From: Lachnospiraceae bacterium
GTDB lineage: Bacteria; Bacillota; Clostridia; Lachnospirales; Lachnospiraceae
Assembly: GCA_003489085.1 (NCBI GenBank)
Contig: DNJM01000128.1
Coordinates: 1,021 to 10,274 of the forward strand
Length of the DNA stretch: 9,254 bases
Reading direction: 5' to 3'
A program made the translations under genes and the position numbers. Each line of letters starts with the position of its first letter. Position 1 is the stretch's first letter. Of this stretch, positions 1 through 7,404 are shown piece by piece. The notes beneath the pieces are model-generated. The model did not search any database. It was given only the letters and a program-made list of their open reading frames with translations, and was not told the origin of the DNA.

Positions 1-423
1 TCCTCCTCTCCTGCCATGTGGCAGCAGATCTGTCTGGAAAACCAGGAGAATATTTCCCGGATTCTGGAACACTATATTGTCAGCCTGAATCATGCCAAGG
101 AACTGGTGGATGCAGCGGATGCCAAAGGACTCTACAGCTTCTTCGATGCCTCCAGAAATTATCGCAATGCCATGCCGGAGGCTTCCGCAGGGCCGCTGAA
201 AAAATCCTTCTCCGTCTACTGCGACATCATTGATGAAACCGGAGGAATTGCCATTATTGCAACCATCCTGGCATCTAACCGCATCAGCATTAAAAATATC
301 GGTATTCTGCACAACCGGGAATTTGAAGAGGGCGTTCTGCGAATTGAATTCTATGATCAGGAATCTTCCCACAAAGCAGCTCTTCTGCTTCAGAAATACC
401 GATACGTCGTATACGAACGCTAA
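1..423 (+). CDS. tyrA: Prephenate dehydrogenase, C-terminal part with ACT domain (5' end outside window)
   Basis: This enzyme oxidatively decarboxylates prephenate to 4-hydroxyphenylpyruvate with NAD(P)+, the tyrosine branch of aromatic amino acid synthesis, in the cytosol. Only the last 140 codons are present. The reading frame is open from base 1, so the gene starts to the left. The first part (about bases 1-210) is helical and fits the end of the dehydrogenase domain (SSSPAMWQQICLENQENI resembles the family's 'LW..I...N' helix). From about base 235 to the stop the sequence reads as an ACT domain (GGIAIIATILASN, then IKNIGILHNRE and GVLRIEF), the fold through which many Gram-positive TyrA proteins sense tyrosine. 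The stop TAA is followed after 25 nt by aroA, the common clostridial order. The NAD-binding half is not visible, so identity rests on the ACT domain, the helical segment and the neighbour. Confidence 0.85.
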   Translation, partial: SSSPAMWQQICLENQENISRILEHYIVSLNHAKELVDAADAKGLYSFFDASRNYRNAMPEASAGPLKKSFSVYCDIIDETGGIAIIATILASNRISIKNIGILHNREFEEGVLRIEFYDQESSHKAALLLQKYRYVVYER

Positions 424-448
424 TCACATAAGAAAGGAATCGCTGCTT

Positions 449-1747
449 ATGAAATATATTCAACCTGTCACCTCTCTGTCCGGTACCGTTACTGTACCTG
501 GAGATAAATCTATTTCTCACCGAAGCGTCATGTTCGGTGCCATTTCCAAAGGAAGGACTGAGATCGATGGCTTCTTAAACGGCGCGGACTGTCTGTCTAC
601 CATCAGCTGCTTCCGGAATATGGGCGTACAGATCGAGCAAAGCGGCACCCATGTCGTTGTTCATGGCCGTGGTATGCGGGCTCTCACCCCGCCGGAGCAG
701 ATACTGGATGTCGGCAACAGCGGCACCACCACCCGGCTGATTTCCGGAATTCTCGCAGGACAGTCCTTTTCCTCCGTTCTGTCCGGAGATGCTTCTCTGA
801 ATTCCCGTCCGATGAAACGGATCATGGATCCTCTGACACGGATGGGCGCACAAATCGAAAGTATAAATCAAAATGGCTGCGCTCCTCTTCGGATCGCTCC
901 CGGAACTCTGCACGGGATTCACTACACCTCCCCGGTGGCATCCGCTCAGGTAAAGTCCTGCATTCTGCTGGCAGGGCTGTATGCAGATGGGAAGACCTCT
1001 GTCACGGAGCCCTTTCTTTCCAGAAATCATACTGAGCTTTTGCTCACCTCCTTCGGTGCGGACATCAGCAGTGAAACTGACATTGTCACCGGAGCTGCTA
1101 CCGCCTCCATCCGGCCATGCGACGAACTGTATGGACAGAAGCTGATGATTCCGGGTGACATTTCTTCCGCAGCCTATTTTATTGCCGCTGCGCTGTTGAT
1201 TCCCGGTTCCGAACTCCTTCTTAAAAATGTCGGCATCAATCCGACCCGGGCCGGTATTCTTCAGGTCTGCCAGAACATGGGGGCAGAAATCATTTACCAG
1301 AATCAAAGCCTGGAGGGAGAACCGACCGCTGACCTTCTGATCCGTCATCAGAAGCTGCATGGCACCATAATCGAAGGGAGCCTGATTCCAACACTGATTG
1401 ATGAGATTCCGATGATCGCCGTCATGGCTGCCATGGCAGAAGGAGAAACCATTATCCGGGATGCGAAGGAGCTGAAGGTCAAGGAAACCGACCGTATCCT
1501 CACTGTAACGGAGAATTTAAGGGCAATGGGCGCTGATATCACCCCAACGGAAGACGGCATGGTCATCCGCGGTACCGGTCATCTGCACGGTGCCGTAATC
1601 AACAGCTATCTGGATCACAGGATTGCCATGGCCTTCGCCGTAGCCGGACTGACAGCAGACGGCACCACACAGATTCAGGGCAGTGAATGTGTAACTGTAT
1701 CCTATCCTGCTTTTTTCGAAACCCTGACCGGACTCTGCCGGTCCTGA
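449..1747 (+). CDS. aroA: 3-phosphoshikimate 1-carboxyvinyltransferase (EPSP synthase), class II type
   Basis: Transfers the enolpyruvyl group of phosphoenolpyruvate to shikimate 3-phosphate, the sixth step of the shikimate pathway and the target of glyphosate. The 432-residue protein is the usual length. Visible motifs are PGDKS (17-21), GNSGTTTR (89-96), SAQVK (165-169), RNHTE (192-196), NPTR (264-267), DEIP (318-321, with the catalytic Asp), KETDR (345-349, with the catalytic Glu) and DHRIAM (389-394). The ATG at 449 is chosen because AGAAAGGA lies at 431-437 and the family's N-terminus begins just before the PGDKS motif. The frame stays open upstream to 230, but that part overlaps tyrA in another frame. 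The GDKS, SAQxK, RxHxE and NxTR set is the published signature of class II, glyphosate-tolerant EPSP synthases. The residue after the GNSGTTTR arginine is Leu, where class I enzymes have Pro. Half of the Arg codons (10 of 20) are CGG. Confidence 0.97.
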   Translation: MKYIQPVTSLSGTVTVPGDKSISHRSVMFGAISKGRTEIDGFLNGADCLSTISCFRNMGVQIEQSGTHVVVHGRGMRALTPPEQILDVGNSGTTTRLISGILAGQSFSSVLSGDASLNSRPMKRIMDPLTRMGAQIESINQNGCAPLRIAPGTLHGIHYTSPVASAQVKSCILLAGLYADGKTSVTEPFLSRNHTELLLTSFGADISSETDIVTGAATASIRPCDELYGQKLMIPGDISSAAYFIAAALLIPGSELLLKNVGINPTRAGILQVCQNMGAEIIYQNQSLEGEPTADLLIRHQKLHGTIIEGSLIPTLIDEIPMIAVMAAMAEGETIIRDAKELKVKETDRILTVTENLRAMGADITPTEDGMVIRGTGHLHGAVINSYLDHRIAMAFAVAGLTADGTTQIQGSECVTVSYPAFFETLTGLCRS

Positions 1748-1774
1748 CCATTTTCCGCCAGAAAGGAGTCTTTT

Positions 1775-2653
1775 ATGAACCGCGACGAATTATATGCTTC
1801 CATTTATACCCATGATACAATCTATCTCCCGCCCTGGGAGGAAGGTGTCCCTGCGCTTGAAGTAGCCCTGGGCTGCAGCTGGCACAAGTGCCGCTTCTGT
1901 GATTTTGCCAAAGATCCGTTTCAGATCCATCCAATGGATAAGATCGAACAAAATATGAAGATTTTAGGACAGCTTAGACCGGAAGCAACCCGCCTCTTCC
2001 TGCTGGGAGAAAATGCCTTCGTCATCCCGGCTGAAGATCTGGCTCATATTTTTGACATGACAGATCAGTATATGCCGCATGTCAATGAATTTTCCATGTA
2101 TGCCCGGATTGACGATATTCTTCGGAAAAGCATGGAGGAACTGCACATGCTGCACCAGATGGGGCTGACTACGCTGCATATCGGTGTAGAATCCGGCAGC
2201 AATCCCATTCTCCATATGATGAACAAGGGCATCACCGCCGAGCAGACTGTGGAGGCCTTAAACCGTCTGGATCAGGTAGGCATCGAATACTGTCTGACGG
2301 TCATCCTAGGACTGGGCGGGCGTACCTTCCGAAATATGCATGCCATTGAAACGGCCCGGATGCTGAACCGGACACATCCGAAAAATATCTGGTGTCTGAA
2401 ATTAAAGGTATGGGAAAATACACCTCTGGAAACAATGGTGAAAAAAGGGGAATTCGATCCTATGACACCGGAAGAAATCCTGCTGGAGGAACGCCTTCTG
2501 CTGGAGAATCTTCACGTTACTAACTGCCTTTATGTGGATACTACTGTACTGGATGTGTATACCATTCAGGGAAATCTGCCGCAGGAAAAGCAGTCCCTTC
2601 TGACTGCAGTCAATAACCTGCTGCGATTTAATATGCCGAAAATGAAGAAATAA
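1775..2653 (+). CDS. Uncharacterised radical SAM protein with CX4CX2C cluster motif
   Basis: A 292-residue radical SAM enzyme of unknown substrate, expected in the cytosol. The N-terminus reads YLPPWEEG then LEVALGCSWHKCRFCDF (residues 17-44). Cys34, Cys39 and Cys42 form CX4CX2C rather than the classical CX3CX2C. This spacing occurs in a broad COG1032-like group with the pattern 'RPP.E...LLQVT.GCSHNKCTFC'. A GVESGS stretch at 137-142 matches the SAM ribose-contact strand of the fold, and GLGG (179-182) is a later barrel loop. There is no B12-binding, TRAM or SPASM domain and no Cys-rich C-terminus. SD AGAAAGGAG sits at 1763-1771 just before the ATG. It lies 27 nt after aroA and 14 nt before a second radical SAM gene, so the two are probably translated from one message. 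I cannot assign a reaction; it could be an oxidoreductase, a maturase partner or a tRNA/cofactor-modifying enzyme. Confidence 0.85.
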   Translation: MNRDELYASIYTHDTIYLPPWEEGVPALEVALGCSWHKCRFCDFAKDPFQIHPMDKIEQNMKILGQLRPEATRLFLLGENAFVIPAEDLAHIFDMTDQYMPHVNEFSMYARIDDILRKSMEELHMLHQMGLTTLHIGVESGSNPILHMMNKGITAEQTVEALNRLDQVGIEYCLTVILGLGGRTFRNMHAIETARMLNRTHPKNIWCLKLKVWENTPLETMVKKGEFDPMTPEEILLEERLLLENLHVTNCLYVDTTVLDVYTIQGNLPQEKQSLLTAVNNLLRFNMPKMKK

Positions 2654-2667
2654 ATGAGGAATCTGCT

Positions 2668-3771
2668 ATGCCTGCTGTCAGCTTACTGATCAAACCGGCC
2701 TCCGGCATGTGCAATCTGCGCTGCCGGTACTGCTTCTATTATGATATTACAACCAAGCGTGAGTTTCCGTCTTACGGATTCATGACCGGGGAAACGCTTG
2801 AAATACTGGTACAGAAAACGCTCTCCTTCGCTGAGGGGAGCTGTACCTTTGCTTTTCAGGGCGGTGAGCCAACTCTGGTTGGCCTGCCGTTCTACCAACG
2901 GCTGATTGAGCTGGAAGAACGCTATAATATCCATCAGGTTCAGATCCTGAATACACTCCAGACCAACGGCTTTCTGATCGATGATGAATGGGCCGCCTTT
3001 TTGTCCGCACATCACTTTCTGGTCGGTCTTTCACTGGATGGAATCAAATCCACGCATGACTGTTTTAGAAAAGATGCTTCCGGAAATGGTACCTTTGACC
3101 GGATTATGAAAACCATTCGCTTATTCAATACCCATAAGGTGGAATACAATATTCTGACCGTGGTACACAAGGAAACCGCCCGGAAAGCCGGACGGATCTA
3201 TTCCTTTTATAAGAAAAACGGACTGCAGTACCTGCAGTTTATTGCCTGCCTGGATCCGCTGGGAGAACTGCAGGGACATAGGGAATATTCCCTCACGCCA
3301 CAGGATTACGGTTCTTTTCTGTGTGAAATCTTCGACCTGTGGTATGCAGATCTGCAAAAGGGAGAGCAGCCCTTTATCCGGCAGTTTGAAAATTACATTG
3401 CCATTCTTCTCGGACGGATTCCCGAAGCCTGCGAACAGCGCGGTGTCTGCAGCTTTCAGCACATCGTTGAAGCAGACGGCAGTGTCTATCCATGCGACTT
3501 TTATGTGACGGATGCCTACCGGCTCGGCAATCTGCGGGTGGATTCCTTTGCCGATATTGCACACACCTGTGAAACGCTCGGCTTTATCCAGGAATCGCTA
3601 AACCATCCGGAGACCTGTAAGCGCTGCCCTTATTTTGCACTCTGCAGGGGCGGCTGCCGAAGACACCGGGAGCTTTCGGAAGACCACCTGAATTACTTCT
3701 GCAAAGGCTATCAGATGTTCTTCGCACATGCCTTGCCCAGACTTATGGAGATTGCACGGTATTGTCGGTAG
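2668..3771 (+). CDS. Anaerobic sulfatase-maturating enzyme (radical SAM/SPASM)
   Basis: Family members oxidise a Cys or Ser in sulfatases to C-alpha-formylglycine, the catalytic aldehyde, without oxygen. The 367-residue protein matches the C. perfringens enzyme (about 370) closely in layout. Cys15, Cys19 and Cys22 (CNLRCRYC) bind the SAM cluster, and QGGEPTL (64-70) is the following glycine-rich SAM-binding motif. The C-terminal SPASM domain has eight cysteines for two auxiliary 4Fe-4S clusters: 255, 261, 276, 317, 320, 326, 330 and 345. Asp277 follows Cys276, at the place of the proposed proton acceptor in the characterised enzyme. The SD is GAGGA just after the previous stop (about 2656-2660), 7 nt before the ATG. 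No sulfatase is encoded in the window, so the client must be elsewhere. A different peptide-modifying SPASM activity is possible, but all expected cysteines and the Asp favour sulfatase maturation. Confidence 0.88.
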   Translation: MPAVSLLIKPASGMCNLRCRYCFYYDITTKREFPSYGFMTGETLEILVQKTLSFAEGSCTFAFQGGEPTLVGLPFYQRLIELEERYNIHQVQILNTLQTNGFLIDDEWAAFLSAHHFLVGLSLDGIKSTHDCFRKDASGNGTFDRIMKTIRLFNTHKVEYNILTVVHKETARKAGRIYSFYKKNGLQYLQFIACLDPLGELQGHREYSLTPQDYGSFLCEIFDLWYADLQKGEQPFIRQFENYIAILLGRIPEACEQRGVCSFQHIVEADGSVYPCDFYVTDAYRLGNLRVDSFADIAHTCETLGFIQESLNHPETCKRCPYFALCRGGCRRHRELSEDHLNYFCKGYQMFFAHALPRLMEIARYCR

Positions 3772-3814
3772 AAATACTTTACCGCAAAAATCCATTCAGA
3801 AAGGAATGCCGGAA

Positions 3815-4405
3815 ATGAATAAAGAAACATTAAAACAAAATGATTTACACATATATTGGAAGCTATTTACATCTATGCTGACTCTCAGTACGTTCACCTT
3901 TGGCGGCGGCTTCGTTATCATATCTCTGATGCAAAAGCGTTTCGTTGATGAACTGCACTGGCTGACAGAAGAAGAGGTGCTGGATCTGACAGCCATTGCC
4001 CAGTCCGCTCCCGGTGCACTGGCGGTCAATGCCGCCATTATCTTCGGTTATCGGATCCGAAAGCTGCCCGGCGCTCTGGCTGCTGTCCTTGGCACCATCA
4101 TACCACCGATTACCATTATTTCCATCCTGTCACTATTCTACCAGCAGTTCCGAGATAACCGGATTGTAGCTCTGGCGCTGCAGGTAATGCGTGCCGGCGT
4201 TGCAGCCGTCATTTTCGACGTTGTCATCACTCTGATCCAGAATCTCATCCGGACAAAGCAGCCGGTTCTGCTTGCAGTAATGATACTGGGATTCATCGCT
4301 TCCTTTTTCCTGCAGGTCAGCTCCATTCTTCTGATTCTGCTCTGCGCCCTGATCGGCCTGGCTCTTAGCCGGTCACATACGAAAAAAGGAGGTGCATCCG
4401 TATGA
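3815..4405 (+). CDS. Chromate transporter family protein, first half-size subunit
   Basis: A 196-residue integral membrane protein of the Chr (CHR) family, whose studied members export chromate. It is a half-size (single-domain) form that normally works with a partner half, encoded next. Visible are FGGG (29-32), the paired-helix motif APGALAVNAA (65-74), then GALAAVLGTIIPP and several hydrophobic helices up to about residue 190, ending in a Lys/Ser-rich tail. The start at 3815 is chosen because AGAAAGGA (3798-3805) is 9 nt upstream; an ATG at 3806 touches that SD and is unlikely. The gene follows the maturase by 43 nt and overlaps the next gene by 4 nt (ATGA). No chromate-resistance regulator or reductase is nearby, so the physiological substrate in this anaerobe is open. 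Confidence 0.9.
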   Translation: MNKETLKQNDLHIYWKLFTSMLTLSTFTFGGGFVIISLMQKRFVDELHWLTEEEVLDLTAIAQSAPGALAVNAAIIFGYRIRKLPGALAAVLGTIIPPITIISILSLFYQQFRDNRIVALALQVMRAGVAAVIFDVVITLIQNLIRTKQPVLLAVMILGFIASFFLQVSSILLILLCALIGLALSRSHTKKGGASV

Positions 4406-4977
4406 TCTATCTGGAGCTTTTTTTCTGTTTTTTTAAAATCGGCCTGTTCAGCTTCGGCGGAGGCTATGCAGCCATGTCCCTGATTCAGAGTCAGGTCGTG
4501 CTGGGCCATCACTGGCTGGAAATGAGTGAATTCGCAGATCTGATTACGATTGCTGAAATGACTCCCGGTCCGATTGCCGTCAATGCCGCCACCTTCGTCG
4601 GACAGAGACTGGCCGGACTTCCTGGTGCCCTGATCTGTACACTTGGCTGCATTACTCCGTCACTGATCATCGTACTCCTTCTGTCCTGGCTTTATTGCCG
4701 GTACAGCAATCTGGATACGGTACAGGGTGTCCTCGTCGGACTCAGACCTGCTGTAATCGCTATGATCGCCTCTGCCGGCCTGACGCTGCTTCTTCTGGCC
4801 TTGTTCGGCTCTTCTGACTGGCATACGCTGCCGCTTTCCGATTTCCGTGAAATCGAGTGCGGCCTCTTTGTCCTCTGCCTGTTCCTGCTGCGCAGATACA
4901 AGGTCAGTCCCATCCTTATTATCTTCGGAAGCGGACTGGCCGGCACTCTGGTGTATCTGGCTGCAGGACTACTATAA
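4402..4977 (+). CDS. Chromate transporter family protein, second half-size subunit
   Basis: A 191-residue membrane protein of the Chr family and the partner of the gene it overlaps. Motifs include SFGGGYAAM (17-25), EMTPGPIAVNAATFVG (52-67), GALICTLGCITPS and later hydrophobic segments around 80-97, 107-125, 142-153 and 160-191. TPGPIAVN is the canonical Chr motif; the first subunit has the variant APGALAVN, so the two are diverged paralogues rather than a recent duplication. Translation is probably coupled: the ATG at 4402 overlaps the previous TGA, and a strong SD (AAAAGGAGG, ending at 4392) lies inside the upstream gene. In Bacillus, paired short Chr proteins are known to be needed together for chromate resistance. 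The stop at 4977 is 36 nt before a hairpin terminator, so this is the last gene of the left operon. Confidence 0.92.
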   Translation: MIYLELFFCFFKIGLFSFGGGYAAMSLIQSQVVLGHHWLEMSEFADLITIAEMTPGPIAVNAATFVGQRLAGLPGALICTLGCITPSLIIVLLLSWLYCRYSNLDTVQGVLVGLRPAVIAMIASAGLTLLLLALFGSSDWHTLPLSDFREIECGLFVLCLFLLRRYKVSPILIIFGSGLAGTLVYLAAGLL

Positions 4978-5013
4978 TTTTTAAATGGAATTTTCACACA
5001 AACTTTTTAGAAA

Positions 5014-5054
5014 GGAAAAACGGCAGTTCCGCTAAAAGCGGCCTGCCGTTTTCC
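5014..5054. terminator. Bidirectional intrinsic terminator between the chromate-transporter operon and kbl
   Basis: GGAAAAACGGCAG (5014-5026) pairs with CTGCCGTTTTCC (5043-5054), with one bulged A. An inner CCGC/GCGG stem (5029-5032 with 5038-5041) closes a TAAAA loop. Read on the minus strand the stem ends in TTTTTCC, a better U-tract than on the plus strand, where it ends in TTTTCCTT. It lies 36 nt past the + operon and 29 nt past kbl, and probably serves both converging transcripts. Confidence 0.8.
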
Positions 5055-5083
5055 TTACTGAAGAACAATTCTATAAATGAAAC

Positions 5084-6286
5084 TTATTTATTTAAGCCCA
5101 TTTCTTCTCTTACTTCAATGAAGCATTTTACGATGAAGTCGATGTCTTCTTTTGTATGGCTTGCACATACCTGTGTACGAATTCTTGCTTTTCCCTTCGG
5201 TACAACCGGATAAGAGAATGCTACTACGTATACGCCCTTTTCAACCATACGTTTTGCAAATTCTGCTGCAGTTACTTCATCATATAACATAACCGGTACA
5301 CATGGATGCGTTCCCGGAATGATATCGAAGCCGTTATCTACCAACAGTTTCCGGTAGTAAGCGGTTGTCTCTTCCAGATGGTCACGCAGCTCTGTGCTTT
5401 CTTCCAGCATGTTGAACATCTCGATACTTGCTCCTGCGATAGCCGGTGCAAGGGAGTTGGAGAATAAGTACGGACGGCTTCTCTGACGCAGTAAGTCGAT
5501 GATTTCCTGACGTCCGGTGGTGTATCCGCCGGATGCTCCGCCGAGTGCTTTTCCCAAGGTACCTGTAATGATATCCACACGTCCTTCTACGCCGCAGTGC
5601 TCTGCGGTTCCACGTCCATGTGCACCAACGAAACCTACTGCATGGCTGTCATCCACCATAACCAGTGCATTGTATTTATCAGCCAGATCACATACGCCCT
5701 TTAAGTTACAGATAATACCATCCATAGAGAATACGCCATCTGTAGCGATCATTTTGATTCTTGCGCCTGCTGCATCTGCTTCCTGTAATTTTGCTTCCAG
5801 ATCTTCCATGTTGTTGTTTTTATAACGGAAGCGTTTTGCTTTACACAGACGAACACCATCGATAATAGATGCATGATTCAGTTCATCACTGATAATTGCA
5901 TCGTCTGGTCCTAATAAGGTCTCGAACAGACCGCCGTTTGCATCAAAGCAGGAAGAATACAGAATCGTATCGTCTGTTCCCAGGAAACTGGAGATCTTCT
6001 TTTCCAATGTCTTGTGAATATCCTGTGTACCGCAGATAAAACGTACGGAAGCAACACCGTATCCCTTTTCATCATAGGTCTTCTTAGCTGCGTCAATCAG
6101 TCTCTGGCTGTCGCCCAGACCCAGGTAGTTATTTGCACACATGTTCAGAACTTCTCTTCCGTCTTCCAGTCTTACCTTAGCGCCCTGTGGGGAGACAATC
6201 GGAGCTTCGCCCTTGAACAGGCCTGCTGCTTTAATATCTTCTACTTCTTTAGAAAAAATGCCTAAAATATCATTTTTACGTGCCAT
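5084..6286 (-). CDS. kbl: Glycine C-acetyltransferase (2-amino-3-ketobutyrate CoA ligase)
   Basis: A cytosolic PLP enzyme that cleaves 2-amino-3-oxobutyrate with CoA to give glycine and acetyl-CoA, the second step of threonine breakdown by the dehydrogenase route. At 400 residues it is close to E. coli Kbl (398), and long stretches match it, for example ANNYLGL (51-57), VRFICGTQD (81-89), SSCFDANGGLFETLLG (111-126) and NHASIIDG (137-144). VDDSHAVGF (211-219) contains the PLP-contacting Asp212 and His214. GTLGKALGG (242-250) places the Schiff-base lysine at Lys246. The ATG at 6286 has AAAGGA (6302-6297) 10 nt upstream. It follows tdh by 38 nt, and no terminator lies between them. Arg codons are 12 CGT, 6 AGA, 1 CGC and 1 CGG, a bias unlike aroA and suggestive of high expression. 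A general alpha-oxoamine synthase is the only alternative, and the near match plus tdh makes Kbl secure. Confidence 0.97.
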   Translation of the reverse strand: MARKNDILGIFSKEVEDIKAAGLFKGEAPIVSPQGAKVRLEDGREVLNMCANNYLGLGDSQRLIDAAKKTYDEKGYGVASVRFICGTQDIHKTLEKKISSFLGTDDTILYSSCFDANGGLFETLLGPDDAIISDELNHASIIDGVRLCKAKRFRYKNNNMEDLEAKLQEADAAGARIKMIATDGVFSMDGIICNLKGVCDLADKYNALVMVDDSHAVGFVGAHGRGTAEHCGVEGRVDIITGTLGKALGGASGGYTTGRQEIIDLLRQRSRPYLFSNSLAPAIAGASIEMFNMLEESTELRDHLEETTAYYRKLLVDNGFDIIPGTHPCVPVMLYDEVTAAEFAKRMVEKGVYVVAFSYPVVPKGKARIRTQVCASHTKEDIDFIVKCFIEVREEMGLNK

Positions 6287-6324
6287 TTCGAATCCATCCT
6301 TTCGTTATGTACTGTATCCGTTTC

Positions 6325-7404
6325 TTAGAATTCCTGAGACTGCTCTGTTAACTGATCCAGATCTTCCCAGTTTAAGATAACCTTTCCGGACTGTCCTGAG
6401 ATCATTGCATTAAAGCCTTCTTTGTATTCTTTGATATTCATTCTGTGTGTAATGATTCCGGAAATATCCAGGCCTGCCTGCAGCATGGTGGTCATCTTGT
6501 ACCAGGTATCCCATACTTTACGTCCATAGATACCTCTGATGTTAAGTCCGTTCCAGATAACGGTTTCCCAGTTGATCTGTGCATCCGGTCTCTGTAAGCC
6601 GAGCAGGGCAATCTTTCCGCCGTGTTTCATATTTTCGATCATATCACGGAAACCGGAAGCTGCGCCGGACATTTCCATACCTACATCGAAGCCCTCTGTC
6701 ATACCGATTTCTTTCATAACATCTGACAGCTTTTCCTTTGACAGATTAACGGTTCTGGTTGCACCCAGCTTCTTTGCCAGATCCAGACGATACTGGTTGA
6801 AGTCTGTAATGACAACGTGTCTTGCGCCGGAGAATTTCGCAATTGCTGCTGCCATGATACCGATCGGGCCAGCACCTGTAATCAGTACGTCCTCACCCAA
6901 CACTTCATAAGACAGTGCGGTATGAGTTGCATTTCCAAATGGATCGAAAATTGCATACATTTCTTCCGGAATATTCGGGTTAGTCGGCCATACATTGGAT
7001 GCCGGAATCACGAGATATTCAGCGAATGCACCGTCACGGTTTACACCAACGCCGACTGCATCTTTACAGTTTTCCTTGTGGCCTTCCAGACAGTTACGGC
7101 ATTTTCCGCAGGTAATATGACCTTCACCGGATACCAGGTCACCGATCTTGAAGCCCTGTACACCGGATCCCATTTCTACGATCTCTCCGACATATTCATG
7201 GCCTGCTGTCTGTCCTACAGCGATTGTATGCTGTGCCCATTCGTTCCACTGATAGATGTGCACATCTGTTCCGCAGATCGCTGTTTTATGGATCTTAATC
7301 TTGACATCATTTGTGCCTACTTCCGGGATCGGTACTCTCTTTAATGCAAGTCCCGGTGCAGCTTTCTCCTTCACAAGTGCCCACATTGTGTTCTGTTCGC
7401 TCAT
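6325..7404 (-). CDS. tdh: L-threonine 3-dehydrogenase, zinc-dependent MDR type
   Basis: Oxidises L-threonine with NAD+ to 2-amino-3-oxobutyrate, the substrate of the next gene. The 359-residue medium-chain dehydrogenase shows AICGTDVHIY (42-51, catalytic-zinc Cys44), GHEYVGE (68-74, His69 and Glu70), the structural zinc cysteines 99, 102, 105 and 113, GVGVNRDGAFAEYLV and the Rossmann loop GAGPIGIMAA (177-186). These positions are shifted by 6 from E. coli Tdh. The protein has a tail of about 12 residues beyond the usual end (after GKVILNW). ATG 7404 is preferred to an in-frame GTG at 7428 because the SD AGGAGAG (7417-7411) lies between them. All 11 Arg codons are CGT or AGA. tdh is promoter-proximal here, whereas in E. 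coli kbl comes first. Related sorbitol-type dehydrogenases share the fold, but the neighbouring kbl supports Tdh. Confidence 0.96.
   Translation of the reverse strand: MSEQNTMWALVKEKAAPGLALKRVPIPEVGTNDVKIKIHKTAICGTDVHIYQWNEWAQHTIAVGQTAGHEYVGEIVEMGSGVQGFKIGDLVSGEGHITCGKCRNCLEGHKENCKDAVGVGVNRDGAFAEYLVIPASNVWPTNPNIPEEMYAIFDPFGNATHTALSYEVLGEDVLITGAGPIGIMAAAIAKFSGARHVVITDFNQYRLDLAKKLGATRTVNLSKEKLSDVMKEIGMTEGFDVGMEMSGAASGFRDMIENMKHGGKIALLGLQRPDAQINWETVIWNGLNIRGIYGRKVWDTWYKMTTMLQAGLDISGIITHRMNIKEYKEGFNAMISGQSGKVILNWEDLDQLTEQSQEF

Noticed and set aside
230..448. In-frame upstream extension of aroA to an ATG at 230
   Set aside because: It overlaps the tyrA ACT domain in another frame, has no family similarity, and the SD and conserved N-terminus support the ATG at 449.
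575..1360. 261-codon open frame on the minus strand
   Set aside because: It is antisense to aroA, whose protein is conserved along its whole length; the antisense peptide shows no recognisable domain or SD.
1865..1905. CX4CX2C as a possible sequencing error for CX3CX2C
   Set aside because: An extra residue needs three bases without loss of frame, the surrounding residues match family members with the same CX4 spacing, and the frame continues intact.
3121..3564. 147-codon open frame on the minus strand
   Set aside because: Antisense shadow of the sulfatase-maturase gene with no family features.
3806..3814. Earlier ATG for the first Chr subunit
   Set aside because: It directly touches the SD; the ATG at 3815 has a normal 9-nt spacing.
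5009..5018. AGAAAGGAA resembling the ribosome binding site used in this genome
   Set aside because: No start codon follows at a suitable distance; the bases form one arm of the terminator.
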